Part shown: positions 1 through 8,408 of the stretch, piece by piece
How positions within the stretch are numbered: position 1 is the first letter of the stretch
How the letters are laid out: each line of letters opens with the position of its first letter
Assembly (NCBI GenBank): GCA_016213335.1
Contig: JACRAQ010000089.1
Coordinates: forward strand, 1 to 34,729
Reading direction: 5' to 3'
DNA length: 34,729 nucleotides
Source of the DNA: Nitrosomonadales bacterium
Lineage (GTDB): Bacteria; Pseudomonadota; Gammaproteobacteria; Burkholderiales; Gallionellaceae
Notes under the pieces: generated by a model
Seen by the model: the letters and a program-made list of their open reading frames with translations, nothing else
The model's database searches: none
What the model was told of the DNA's origin: nothing
Position numbers and translations under genes: made by a program

Positions 1-2
1 GC

Positions 3-773
3 CGCCCGATGGACATGGCGCAAGCAAAAGAAGATGCCACCGGGGCGGCGCTCAAAGCCATCCAGGCGGTGGAAAATGCCTCGCTCGGGCGCGCCGCGCA
101 CCCGCGTTCGGGCGATCTTTCCTTCCCCATCGTGCGCCTCGAAGGCTGCACACAGTGCAAGCGCTGCACGGTGGAATGCCCATTCGGGGCGATTGACGAG
201 GACGAAAAGCGTTACCCGGTATTCAACGAATCGCGCTGCCGCCGCTGCGGCACCTGCATGGGCGCCTGCCCGGTGCGCGTCATTTCCTTCGAAAACTACT
301 CGCCGGATTCCATCGGCAGCCAGATCAAGGCGGTGGACATGCCGGACGAATTCTCGGAAAAGCCGCGCATCCTGGTGCTGGCCTGCGAGAACGACGCCTA
401 CCCGGCGCTGGACATGGCCGGAATGCAGCGCCACGTTTACAGCGCCTTCGTGCGCGTGATCCCGGTGCGCTGCCTGGGCTCGGTAAACACCGTGTGGATT
501 ACCGATGCGCTCAACGGCGGCTGGGATGGCGTGATGATGATGGGCTGCAAGCACGGCGACGATTACCAGTGCCACTTCGTCAAGGGCTCGGAACTGGCGA
601 ATTACCGCATGAGCAAAATTGACGACACGCTGAAGCAGCTCGGGCTGGAAACCGAGCGCGTGACCACCTGTTCGGTCGCCATCACCGACAGCGCGCGCGT
701 AGCGCAGCTCATCAACGAATACGCTGCCACGATCCAGAAAATCGGCATGAGCCCGATGAAAGGTTTTGCGTGA
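3..773 (+). CDS. qmoB: QmoB-like flavo-iron-sulfur protein, C-terminal part (5' truncated by window)
   Basis: The frame is open to the left edge, so this is the last ~257 residues of a longer protein (QmoB is normally over 700 residues). Two 4Fe-4S ferredoxin motifs are visible, CTQCKRCTVECP and CRRCGTCMGACP. They are followed by an MvhD/HdrA-tail type domain beginning near ILVLACENDAYPALD, with further cysteines in RCLGS and MGCKHG. This order (HdrA-like flavoprotein, two clusters, MvhD domain) is that of QmoB, which passes electrons between the quinone pool and adenylylsulfate reductase in the cytoplasm. HdrC- and HdrB-like genes follow with 7- and 10-bp gaps, which supports a Qmo/Hdr complex. 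The missing N-terminus means a plain HdrA paralogue cannot be wholly excluded. Confidence 0.8.
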   Translation, partial: RPMDMAQAKEDATGAALKAIQAVENASLGRAAHPRSGDLSFPIVRLEGCTQCKRCTVECPFGAIDEDEKRYPVFNESRCRRCGTCMGACPVRVISFENYSPDSIGSQIKAVDMPDEFSEKPRILVLACENDAYPALDMAGMQRHVYSAFVRVIPVRCLGSVNTVWITDALNGGWDGVMMMGCKHGDDYQCHFVKGSELANYRMSKIDDTLKQLGLETERVTTCSVAITDSARVAQLINEYAATIQKIGMSPMKGFA

Positions 774-780
774 GGCCGAC

Positions 781-1392
781 ATGAGCGAACCCAATATCCC
801 GTACCGCAACAACTTCCTCAGGGAAGTCGAGGAAAACGTCGAGGAAGGCCAATGGGTCAAGATGTGCATGCAGTGCGGCGTGTGCGCCGGCTCCTGCCCG
901 TTTGGCCCGCACTGGGCGCACCCGCCGCAGGAGCTGTTCATGATGGTGCGCGCCGGCAAGCGTGCGGAAGTGTTGGGCTCCGATTCGATGTGGATGTGCA
1001 CTTCCTGCTACAACTGCGTGGTGCGCTGCCCGCGCAAGCTGCCGATCACGCAGATCATGCACGGCCTCGCAACTTATTCCAACCAGCTCGGCATGGCCCC
1101 AAAAACGCAGCCGACGCGCGACTTCTCCATCCTGTTCTGGAAGAACTGCACGCGCACCGGCCGCGTCAATGAGCTGCGCCTGACCCTCGGCCTGTATTTC
1201 AATGATGGCTTCATGGCAGGCATCAGGAAAGGCTGGGCGATGCGCGGCATCGGTCTCGGCCTGCTCAAGGCCGGGCGCCTGAACGCTTTCGAGCTGTTCA
1301 AAGGCCACGTTTGCAAGGATCAAAAAGGCATCCACGCGATGCTGAAAAAGGCGACAGAAATCGAGCGCCGCCCCAAGCATCCGGCTGTCTGA
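781..1392 (+). CDS. hdrC: HdrC-like 4Fe-4S subunit (Qmo/heterodisulfide-reductase type)
   Basis: A 203-residue soluble iron-sulfur protein with two complete 4Fe-4S motifs, C29-C32-C35-C39 (CMQCGVCAGSCP) and C73-C76-C79-C83 (CTSCYNCVVRCP). The HdrC family passes electrons between the flavin/MvhD subunit and the CCG-domain subunit. The ATG at 781 follows the qmoB-like stop by 7 bp; a TTG at 766 in the same frame would overlap qmoB and has no advantage. No membrane helix follows the cluster domain. In canonical QmoC this domain is fused to a cytochrome b membrane part; here that part is absent and a separate HdrB follows. The family call is firm; the exact partner set is inferred from gene order. 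Confidence 0.85.
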   Translation: MSEPNIPYRNNFLREVEENVEEGQWVKMCMQCGVCAGSCPFGPHWAHPPQELFMMVRAGKRAEVLGSDSMWMCTSCYNCVVRCPRKLPITQIMHGLATYSNQLGMAPKTQPTRDFSILFWKNCTRTGRVNELRLTLGLYFNDGFMAGIRKGWAMRGIGLGLLKAGRLNAFELFKGHVCKDQKGIHAMLKKATEIERRPKHPAV

Positions 1393-1402
1393 GGAAAATA
1401 TC

Positions 1403-2320
1403 ATGCCCAGAAAAGAATATGCGTTTTATCCCGGCTGCTCCTCGCAGTTGCGCGCCTCCGCCGCCAATTATCTGACTTCGACCCACTCGATCTGCAAAAC
1501 CCTCGATATCGGCATGACCCCCATCCCGGACTGGAACTGCTGCGGCGCCTCCATCAGCTACGCGGGCGGCAGCGAGTTGTCGCGCCTGGTGATGAATGCA
1601 CGCAACTTCGCGCTCTCCGAAACCCACCTGCCGGGCCAGGACATCGTTGCCACCTGCGCCGCCTGCTGGCTGGGCGCGCGCGAAGCGAAGCACAAGCTCG
1701 AAGCAGACCAGCAACTGCTGGCCAACGCCAACGAAGCGCTCCAGGAAGCGGGTTTGAATTACAGCGGCAAAACAAAAGTCCGCCACATGGTTGAAGTGCT
1801 GATCGAGGATTTTGGCTACGAAGCGCTGGCCAAACCGGTGGTAAAACCCCTGGCAGGGATCAAGTTTGCAGGCTATGTCGGCTGCCAGACCAACCGCCCG
1901 TTCGGCATTGCCGGAGAATCTTTCGAGAACCCGAAATACCTCGACCGATTGATCGAGGCCGTTGGCGGCGAAGCAGCAGCGGGGTACGAACAGAAGGTGA
2001 CCTGCTGCGGGGGCGCGCTGGCTTTTTCCGAGACGGAAAAGAGCCTGAAACAGATCAGGGATATTGTCGAGTCAGCTTACGACCACGGGGCGGACATGAT
2101 CGTCACGCCTTGCGCGCTGTGCCAGGCGAACGTCGAGGTTTACCAGTCCGAAATCAACAAGAAATACGGCACCAAACTGGCGATGCCGGTCACCTATTAC
2201 AGCCAGCTCATGGCCGTCTCCTATGGCAGCAACGCCAAGGAAGCCGGGCTGGATGGGCACATCATCCAGCCGGCAAAACTGCAGGAAGCCGCCAACAACC
2301 CCGCGCCAGGAAAACAATGA
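1403..2320 (+). CDS. hdrB: HdrB-like subunit with two CCG domains
   Basis: A 305-residue protein with two cysteine-rich CCG domains. Domain 1 holds C12, C46-C47 and C85/C88 (CAAC). Domain 2 holds C161, C201-C202 (TCCGG) and C237/C240 (PCALC). In HdrB such domains hold non-cubane 4Fe-4S clusters where disulfide or quinone-type chemistry takes place. All cysteines of both motifs are present, so the protein looks catalytically competent. The ATG at 1403 is preceded by GAGGAA at 1391-1396. It is the third gene of the qmoB-hdrC-hdrB run. In this context the expected role is electron transfer for reverse sulfate-reduction-type sulfur oxidation rather than CoM-S-S-CoB reduction; that role is inferred. 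Confidence 0.85.
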   Translation: MPRKEYAFYPGCSSQLRASAANYLTSTHSICKTLDIGMTPIPDWNCCGASISYAGGSELSRLVMNARNFALSETHLPGQDIVATCAACWLGAREAKHKLEADQQLLANANEALQEAGLNYSGKTKVRHMVEVLIEDFGYEALAKPVVKPLAGIKFAGYVGCQTNRPFGIAGESFENPKYLDRLIEAVGGEAAAGYEQKVTCCGGALAFSETEKSLKQIRDIVESAYDHGADMIVTPCALCQANVEVYQSEINKKYGTKLAMPVTYYSQLMAVSYGSNAKEAGLDGHIIQPAKLQEAANNPAPGKQ

Positions 2321-2383
2321 CTGGAAAATGAACTTCGCCCGATGATTGCGTGCAAGCCAGTTTATCTGCAGCGCCGCTCTGCC

Positions 2384-2389
2384 TATAAT
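2384..2389 (+). promoter_or_regulatory. Candidate -10 box upstream of the rhodanese gene
   Basis: A perfect TATAAT lies 39 bp before the rhodanese ATG, in an A/T-rich stretch of an otherwise G/C-rich 107-bp gap after hdrB. No good -35 is present: the hexamer 17 bp upstream is TTTATC. It suggests that the rhodanese and the downstream gene have their own promoter. This is a weak, motif-only call. Confidence 0.4.
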
Positions 2390-2427
2390 TAAATTGCTCT
2401 CCCGCCCAATCACTCAGGAACAACACC

Positions 2428-2814
2428 ATGCAACACCTTACTCCCAAACAGACCTACGAATTCCTGCAAACCAACCCCGAGGCGGTCTTCATTGACGTAC
2501 GCAGCGAGATGGAACACATGTTTGTCGGCCACCCTGTCGGCTCAATGCTGATCCCCTGGGTGGATGGCCCGAACTGGGATGTAGACCCGAATTTTGTCAA
2601 CCACGTAAAAAAAGCGGCCAGCGTCAGCCGCCCGGTCGTGCTGATCTGCCGCTCCGGGAGACGCTCGGTAGATGCTGCCCAGATGCTGGAAAAGTCAGGG
2701 CTCCAGGAAGTGTACAACGTCCTGCACGGCTTCGAGGGCGACCTCGATGAACAACACCACCGCAACTCGCACAATGGCTGGCGGTTCGATGGCTTGCCCT
2801 GGGTACAAACATGA
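2428..2814 (+). CDS. Rhodanese-like sulfurtransferase
   Basis: A 128-residue single-domain rhodanese. The active-site loop is CRSGRR with the catalytic cysteine at C74 in LICRSGRRS; the first conserved motif FIDVRSEMEH lies near residue 21. The length matches single-domain rhodaneses, and there is no signal peptide, so it is cytoplasmic. Family members carry sulfane sulfur as a cysteine persulfide. Next to a Qmo/Hdr locus this suggests sulfur trafficking in sulfur oxidation, which is an inference from position. CAGGAA precedes the ATG as ribosome-binding site. The stop overlaps the next gene's start (ATGA), so the two are probably translationally coupled. Confidence 0.88.
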   Translation: MQHLTPKQTYEFLQTNPEAVFIDVRSEMEHMFVGHPVGSMLIPWVDGPNWDVDPNFVNHVKKAASVSRPVVLICRSGRRSVDAAQMLEKSGLQEVYNVLHGFEGDLDEQHHRNSHNGWRFDGLPWVQT

Positions 2815-3218
2815 CGAGCGAGCCCATCCCCGATTTCACTTCCGCCGAGCAGGAACTCGTCACCAGGCTGTTGCTGCACCGCTACGGCAAGCCCGTACCG
2901 CTGCAATTGGCGGACAGCGAGCTGCAGCTCGACGCCGCATCCGGTGAATTGACGCTGTGCCCCACCCTGTACTGGAGCGAGCGGGAAGCGCAGTTTGTGG
3001 TGTGCAAGGTGGCAAACAGCCGCTACCGCTGCCAGTTTTTTTATTCCGAGACCGAACAATATGGCACCGGCCGCGCCGGATTCGACGATCTCGAAAATTG
3101 TGTTACGACACTGTTGCAGGTGCAGGCGGACCACGAACGCCAGTCGCCCCTCCTTTCTTCCCCGATGACTGCTGCCCGGATGGCAGGCAGCGAATACAGC
3201 GGACCGGTGGTGATCTGA
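2811..3218 (+). CDS. Unrecognised 135-residue protein coupled to the rhodanese
   Basis: I do not recognise this family. The ATG overlaps the rhodanese TGA by the ATGA arrangement, strong evidence that it is a real gene in the same operon. The product is soluble, with no signal peptide or membrane helix, mildly acidic, and has a Cys/Tyr-rich middle (CPTLYW, VVCKVANSRYRCQFFY). It has four scattered cysteines but no CxxC motif and no haem site. The last ~30 residues look disordered. Its role may be tied to the rhodanese, but nothing in the sequence shows a function. Confidence 0.7.
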   Translation: MTSEPIPDFTSAEQELVTRLLLHRYGKPVPLQLADSELQLDAASGELTLCPTLYWSEREAQFVVCKVANSRYRCQFFYSETEQYGTGRAGFDDLENCVTTLLQVQADHERQSPLLSSPMTAARMAGSEYSGPVVI

Positions 3219-3370
3219 CAAGGCGGCCCGCAAGCAGGCGCCGAAACTGGAGGCTTCGCTTTTGATGCTTTGCTGAACTATCGTCTGGATAGAGATGTTC
3301 TGGTGGCCCGCCCATGCAATTGGCGGATCGTGCGGTTGAACCCGCTGTATTAATCTTCTGGAGACGCATC

Positions 3371-3682
3371 ATGAAATCGAAAATGTACCTTGCTGCTGCG
3401 GCAGGCTTGCTGATCGCAGCTTCCAGCGCCGCTCTCGCGGCCGGCAACGCGGCCGACGGCAAAACCAAAGCCGCTCAATGCGCGACTTGTCACGGCCCGG
3501 ATGGCAAGGGAGGCGGCCCCAACCCGCCTGTCATCGCACTGGATGCGGCAAAATTCACGGCGGCGCTGAACGACTACAAGAGCGGCAAGCGCAAGCACCC
3601 GATGATGGAAATGATGGCGAAAAAACTGAGCGATCAGGACATGGCTGATCTGGCTGCACATTACGCCGCCCTGAAAAAGTAA
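3371..3682 (+). CDS. Periplasmic small cytochrome c (c553-like, class I)
   Basis: A 103-residue precursor. Residues 1-23 form a typical signal peptide (MKSK, then an Ala/Leu-rich core ending ALA). The mature part has one haem motif, CATCH at residues 37-41, followed by HGPDGKGGG as in the cytochrome c553 and c4-half families. A Met-rich segment (HPMMEMMAKKL) supplies the likely axial methionine. The ATG at 3371 is preceded by CTGGAGACG. It is expected to be a soluble periplasmic electron carrier, perhaps feeding a terminal oxidase. It sits between the sulfur locus and a membrane cytochrome gene, with a 152-bp upstream gap in which I see no clear signal. Confidence 0.9.
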   Translation: MKSKMYLAAAAGLLIAASSAALAAGNAADGKTKAAQCATCHGPDGKGGGPNPPVIALDAAKFTAALNDYKSGKRKHPMMEMMAKKLSDQDMADLAAHYAALKK

Positions 3683-3782
3683 GCTGCCACCCCATCAGGC
3701 AGGGCAGCACTGCCTTGCCAGGAATATCTCGCGTTTCCGCTTCTGCAAGCCGGAGCGGCACACTACTGCAAAGGTGACTGAT

Positions 3783-4544
3783 ATGGACACGAATTGCAAA
3801 AACAACCCCTATCCCTTTTTCAATGAATTGCCGTGCAGCCTGAAAGTTCTCTACACCATGGTGCTGCTGACCATGGGCATGGGTTACCTCTTCGCCATGA
3901 TCCAGATTTATGAAGTCCACTCCGGACGGGATGGCGGGAGCAGTTTGTCGGTGAAGGATATTCAAATCGCGTACAGCGGCAACAAGGAAGGCTCGCGCAT
4001 GGAGGGCGCACTGAAAGGCCCGATGTCCAGCATGCTGCCCGCAGACGAGAAAGAGAAAATCATTTCCTGGATACACGGCGGAAACGACCAGAAGAAATTT
4101 GAGGAAACCATCAAGCCGATCATGGAAACCCGGTGCAAGGCATGCCATGACGGCTCCAATCCCCACCTGCCGAATCTCACCACCTACGATGGAGTCAAGG
4201 GCACAACCGCCGTTGATACCGGAGTCAGCATCAGCACCCTGGTGCGGGTGTCGCATATCCACCTGTTCGGCCTGACGTTCATCTTCTTTATGGTCGGCAA
4301 GATTTTCAGCCACGCCTATTTCGCGAAACGCTGGCTGAAATGCGCGGTGATGGCAACGCCATTTGTCGCGATCTTCCTGGACGTTGGCTCGTGGTGGGTA
4401 ACCAAGGTCTCCGAACCGTTTGCCTACGTCGTGATTATCGGGGGCGCGCTCATGGGCGTTTCGTTCGCGATCCAGTGGACGGTATCGCTATACCAGATGT
4501 GGATATACAAGGGGCCTCCTGCCGGGAAAGCCACTATCGAATAA
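3783..4544 (+). CDS. Membrane-anchored monoheme cytochrome c, four predicted TM helices
   Basis: A 253-residue protein with one N-terminal helix (about 20-43), a ~110-residue loop, then three helices (about 158-178, 186-205, 212-240). The loop carries a single haem-c motif, CKACH at 118-122, preceded by KKFEETIKPIMETR, a typical lead-in to a cytochrome c domain. The loop must therefore be periplasmic. His residues at the start of helix 2 (SHIHLFG) and near its end (FSHAYF) are the only obvious additional haem-ligand candidates. I do not recognise a named family. AAGGTG precedes the ATG at 3783 as ribosome-binding site. Its position after a soluble cytochrome c suggests a membrane electron-transfer partner, possibly linking quinol or the Hdr proteins to cytochrome c; that is inference. 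Confidence 0.8.
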   Translation: MDTNCKNNPYPFFNELPCSLKVLYTMVLLTMGMGYLFAMIQIYEVHSGRDGGSSLSVKDIQIAYSGNKEGSRMEGALKGPMSSMLPADEKEKIISWIHGGNDQKKFEETIKPIMETRCKACHDGSNPHLPNLTTYDGVKGTTAVDTGVSISTLVRVSHIHLFGLTFIFFMVGKIFSHAYFAKRWLKCAVMATPFVAIFLDVGSWWVTKVSEPFAYVVIIGGALMGVSFAIQWTVSLYQMWIYKGPPAGKATIE

Positions 4545-4577
4545 CCCCGCACCCCGGTACAATCCGGCCCAGCCGGG

Positions 4578-4601
4578 AAGGCCCGCATTGGTGCGGGCCT
4601 T
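4578..4601 (+). terminator. Rho-independent terminator after the membrane cytochrome gene
   Basis: A perfect 10-bp stem AAGGCCCGCA / TGCGGGCCTT with a TTGG loop, followed by TGCTT. It lies 33 bp after the cytochrome stop. The T-run is short, so it may be only moderately efficient. It separates the cytochrome from the PCu(A)C gene. Confidence 0.65.
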
Positions 4602-4633
4602 TGCTTGCAGGCCATGCCGTGGAGGGGATCTAC

Positions 4634-6126
<1,493 letters not shown>

Positions 6127-6129
6127 ATT

Positions 6130-6206
6130 CAGCCACGGATAAACACAGATGAAACACGGATTAACCTCTGCATTTATCCGTGAACATCCGGGTTCACCTG
6201 TGGCTG
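6130..6206. repeat. Inverted pair of a dispersed 'CCACGGATAAACAC' repeat
   Basis: The left arm starts CAGCCACGGATAAACACA and the right arm ends GGTTCACCTGTGGCTG. Their outer 7 bp (CAGCCAC at 6130-6136, GTGGCTG at 6200-6206) are perfect complements and the arms share more of the repeat unit inside. The gap between argB and the HAD gene consists almost wholly of this element. Related single copies lie near 10659-10691 and 27043-27077. It can fold into a long imperfect hairpin in RNA. Confidence 0.75.
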
Positions 6207-6222
6207 ATATGGCTCCTGAAGA

Positions 6223-6864
6223 ATGATGAAACCGGTATGGGTGTTTGACCTGGATAACACCTTGCACAACGCGACGCCGCACATCTTCCCGCACATCAAC
6301 CGCAGCATGACGGCGTATTTGCAGCAATACCTGAAGCTGGATGAGGCAGCGGCGAGCGCGCTGCGCGTGCATTACTGGCAGCGCTACGGCGCGACCCTGA
6401 GCGGGATGATGCGGCACCACGCCACCGACCCGGCTCACTTCCTGTGGCACACGCACCAGTTTCCGCAGTTGCCGCAGATGGTGTTGCGTGAACCGCGCCT
6501 GCGCCATGCGCTGAAAAAATTGCCGGGCCGGAAACTGGTGTTTTCCAATGCGCCGCTGCACTACGCGCGCGCCGTGCTGGAATTGCTGCGCGTAGAGGAC
6601 TTGTTCGATGGCGTATTCGCCATCGAACACACGCGCTACCGGCCCAAACCGCAACTGGCCGGATTTGTGCGGCTGCTGCGCAAATATCGCCTGAACCCGG
6701 CGCGTTGCGTGATGGTGGAGGACAGTGCGGAAAACCTGCTGGCCGCCAAACGGCTGGGGATGAAGACCGTATGGGTGGATACCACATCGCGCAGCCCGGC
6801 GTATGTGGACGTGAAAATCAGGGGCGTGATGGAACTGCCGCGACTATTATCGCGGCTGACTTGA
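6223..6864 (+). CDS. HAD-superfamily pyrimidine 5'-nucleotidase-like hydrolase
   Basis: A 213-residue HAD hydrolase. Motif I is FDLDNTLHN with the nucleophile Asp, motif II is VFSNAP, the motif III lysine lies in YRPKPQL, and motif IV is MVEDSAENL. A mostly helical cap occupies roughly residues 20-90. The sequence resembles the SDT1-type pyrimidine 5'-nucleotidases, which dephosphorylate UMP/CMP or modified nucleotides in the cytoplasm. The placement between argB and slmA, 14 bp before slmA, is a familiar betaproteobacterial arrangement. Two adjacent ATGs (6223 and 6226) are equally possible starts. The substrate is inferred from the family only. Confidence 0.87.
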   Translation: MMKPVWVFDLDNTLHNATPHIFPHINRSMTAYLQQYLKLDEAAASALRVHYWQRYGATLSGMMRHHATDPAHFLWHTHQFPQLPQMVLREPRLRHALKKLPGRKLVFSNAPLHYARAVLELLRVEDLFDGVFAIEHTRYRPKPQLAGFVRLLRKYRLNPARCVMVEDSAENLLAAKRLGMKTVWVDTTSRSPAYVDVKIRGVMELPRLLSRLT

Positions 6865-6878
6865 AAAAAGGGGGGAGC

Positions 6879-7457
6879 ATGGCCGCAAAACCGGGGGAGC
6901 GCAAATTACAGATTCTACAAACCGTTGCCGGGATGCTGGAGCAGCCCAAAGGCGAGAAAATAACCACCGCCGCACTGGCGGCAAAACTGGATATTTCTGA
7001 GGCAGCGCTGTACCGCCATTTTGCCAGCAAGGCGCAGATGTTCGAGGGGCTGATCGAGTTCATCGAGCAGACCGTGTTCGGGCTGGCCAACAAAATCACC
7101 GCCGAAGAAGCCAGCGGGCTGAAACAGGCCGAGAGCCTCCTCGCCATGCTGCTGGGCTTCGCGCAGAAAAATCGCGGCATGACGCGCGTGCTGATCGGCG
7201 ATGCGCTGGTGAACGAAGACGAGCGCCTGCAGGCGCGCATCAACCAGTTCCTGGATCGCATCGAGACCACGCTCAAACAATCATTGCGCATCGCCGTAAC
7301 GCAAAATGAACTGCCTGCCGATACCGATGCGGGCGCGCTGGCCAACGTGCTGCTGTGCTACGTCATCGGACGCTGGCAATTGTTCGGCAAGAGCGGCTAC
7401 GCGCGCGACCCGCTGGCACAGTGGGCGGCGCAGGCGGGAATTCTGTTGCGCCAATAA
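6879..7457 (+). CDS. slmA: Nucleoid occlusion factor SlmA (TetR family)
   Basis: A 192-residue TetR-fold DNA-binding protein. The helix-turn-helix is ITTAALAAKLDISEAALYRHF, followed by ASKAQMFEGLIEFIEQ, a SlmA hallmark; the C-terminal part (MTRVLIGDALVNEDERLQ, GRWQLFGKSGYARDP) also matches SlmA. SlmA binds chromosomal sites and blocks FtsZ ring assembly over the nucleoid. The start at 6879 is chosen because GGGGGAG stands just before the ATG. An in-frame start 174 bp upstream lies inside the HAD gene and gives unrelated residues. It is probably co-transcribed with the HAD gene. Confidence 0.94.
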   Translation: MAAKPGERKLQILQTVAGMLEQPKGEKITTAALAAKLDISEAALYRHFASKAQMFEGLIEFIEQTVFGLANKITAEEASGLKQAESLLAMLLGFAQKNRGMTRVLIGDALVNEDERLQARINQFLDRIETTLKQSLRIAVTQNELPADTDAGALANVLLCYVIGRWQLFGKSGYARDPLAQWAAQAGILLRQ

Positions 7458-7465
7458 ATTGGCCG

Positions 7466-7511
7466 TTGCTGCCACAGTCATGAGGTATTACAATGTGCAC
7501 AAAGGTAATAC
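7466..7511 (+). promoter_or_regulatory. Candidate toxin-antitoxin promoter with palindromic operator
   Basis: TTGCTG (7466-7471), 17 bp, then TACAAT (7489-7494) forms a plausible sigma-70 promoter. An exact 7-bp inverted repeat, GTATTAC at 7485-7491 and GTAATAC at 7505-7511, overlaps the -10 and the expected start of transcription. That is where an AbrB-type antitoxin would bind to repress its own operon. GAGAGGGG before the ATG at 7528 is the ribosome-binding site. Confidence 0.5.
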
Positions 7512-7527
7512 ATGAGAGGGGTTAGCC

Positions 7528-7767
7528 ATGACCACTACGATGACCAGCAAAGGCCAAGTCACCATCCCCAAGCAGATACGCGATGCCCTTGATATGTCGC
7601 CGGGATGCGCCGTACAGTTCGCCGTCAATCGCGACGGCGATGTCGTGATCCACAAGGCTGGGGGGCGCGCCAGCCGCAAATCTGATCGCTTCGAGGCCGC
7701 GCGTGGCAAGGCCGATGTCAAGTGGCGCACCAACGACCTGATGACATTGCTGCGTGGCGATGATTGA
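7528..7767 (+). CDS. AbrB/SpoVT-type antitoxin (VapB-like)
   Basis: A 79-residue protein. Residues 5-45 form a swapped-hairpin AbrB domain (TSKGQVTIPKQIRDALDMSPG, then VNRDGDVVIHKA) that binds DNA. The C-terminal 30 residues (DRFEAARGKADVKWRTNDL…) are the typical toxin-binding tail of VapB partners. It is expected to neutralise the PIN toxin downstream and to repress the operon. Its TGA stop (7765-7767) is also the left copy of the target duplication of the MITE that now separates it from the toxin gene. Confidence 0.88.
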   Translation: MTTTMTSKGQVTIPKQIRDALDMSPGCAVQFAVNRDGDVVIHKAGGRASRKSDRFEAARGKADVKWRTNDLMTLLRGDD

Positions 7768-8007
7768 GAGCTTGTGAAAAAATTCGTCACGAGCAAAGCC
7801 AGGTTGGGTACGGCTGGAGAGCAACCGCCGGAATGTATATTGAAATACATGAGGATGGTGCGCCTCCGACACGTTACTGGCGTAGCCAGCCGATTGCGGG
7901 AGGAGGCGCAATACGGCCATTCCCGCCCCGGATGCTGCGCAACGCCGTGTCATGGCCGTACCACCCGCACCCAAGATGTCGAGCGCAGTAGAATTTTTCA
8001 CAAGCTC
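7768..8007. mobile_element. 240-bp MITE inserted between antitoxin and toxin genes
   Basis: The terminal inverted repeats are GAGCTTGTGAAAAAATTC (7768-7785) and GAATTTTTCACAAGCTC (7991-8007). They are complementary across 17 bp, with one extra A in the left run. TGA flanks both sides (7765-7767, 8008-8010), a 3-bp target duplication of TNA form, as produced by some IS5-family subgroups. No transposase is encoded. The interior contains ATGTAT…ATACAT, a small hairpin. Two overlapping frames of about 75 codons span it but resemble no protein I know. Confidence 0.88.
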
Positions 8008-8009
8008 TG

Positions 8010-8408
8010 ATGCTGCTGGTTGACACCAACGTACTGATAGACGTGCTGGAAGATGAGCCGGAATGGGCAGACTGGTCCATCGCCCAGCTTCGCGCGCAGG
8101 CCAAGGTTCACCCCCTTGCCATCAACCCCATCATATATGCCGAACTGTCGCTGGCCTTCTCCACTGTGGAGGCGCTGGACGACACAATCGGGAAGCTCGG
8201 GCTGGACATGCTGGAACTGCCGCGCCCGGCCCTGTTCCTGGCGGGGAAGGCTTTTACCCGCTACCGCCGCCGAGGCGGAAAGAAAAATAATGTACTGGCT
8301 GACTTCTTTATCGGGGCGCATGCGGCAGTGCTCGGCTGCCCGCTGTTGACGCGTGATGCGCGGCGGTACAAGGATTATTTCCCGAGCGTGAAGCTGATTA
8401 CGCCGTGA
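8010..8408 (+). CDS. PIN-domain (VapC-like) toxin ribonuclease
   Basis: A 132-residue PIN domain. The acidic catalytic set is visible: D5 in LLVDTNVLID, the Glu of IYAELS near residue 45, the Asp of NVLADFFIGAHA, and the Asp of LLTRDARRYKDYF. VapC-type toxins are metal-dependent ribonucleases, often cutting tRNA. Before the MITE inserted, this ATG overlapped the antitoxin stop (TGATG). Now the ATG is rebuilt from the duplicated TGA plus TG and is preceded only by the MITE end, which offers no clear ribosome-binding site. The toxin is intact in sequence, but its translation may be reduced and uncoupled from that of the antitoxin. Confidence 0.87.
   Translation: MLLVDTNVLIDVLEDEPEWADWSIAQLRAQAKVHPLAINPIIYAELSLAFSTVEALDDTIGKLGLDMLELPRPALFLAGKAFTRYRRRGGKKNNVLADFFIGAHAAVLGCPLLTRDARRYKDYFPSVKLITP

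Noticed and set aside
766-780. Upstream TTG start for the HdrC-like gene
   Set aside because: It would overlap the qmoB-like stop and the ATG at 781 fits the family N-terminus.
7764-8010. Two overlapping ~75-codon frames between antitoxin and toxin
   Set aside because: They run through the MITE ends and have no ribosome-binding site or recognisable protein similarity.
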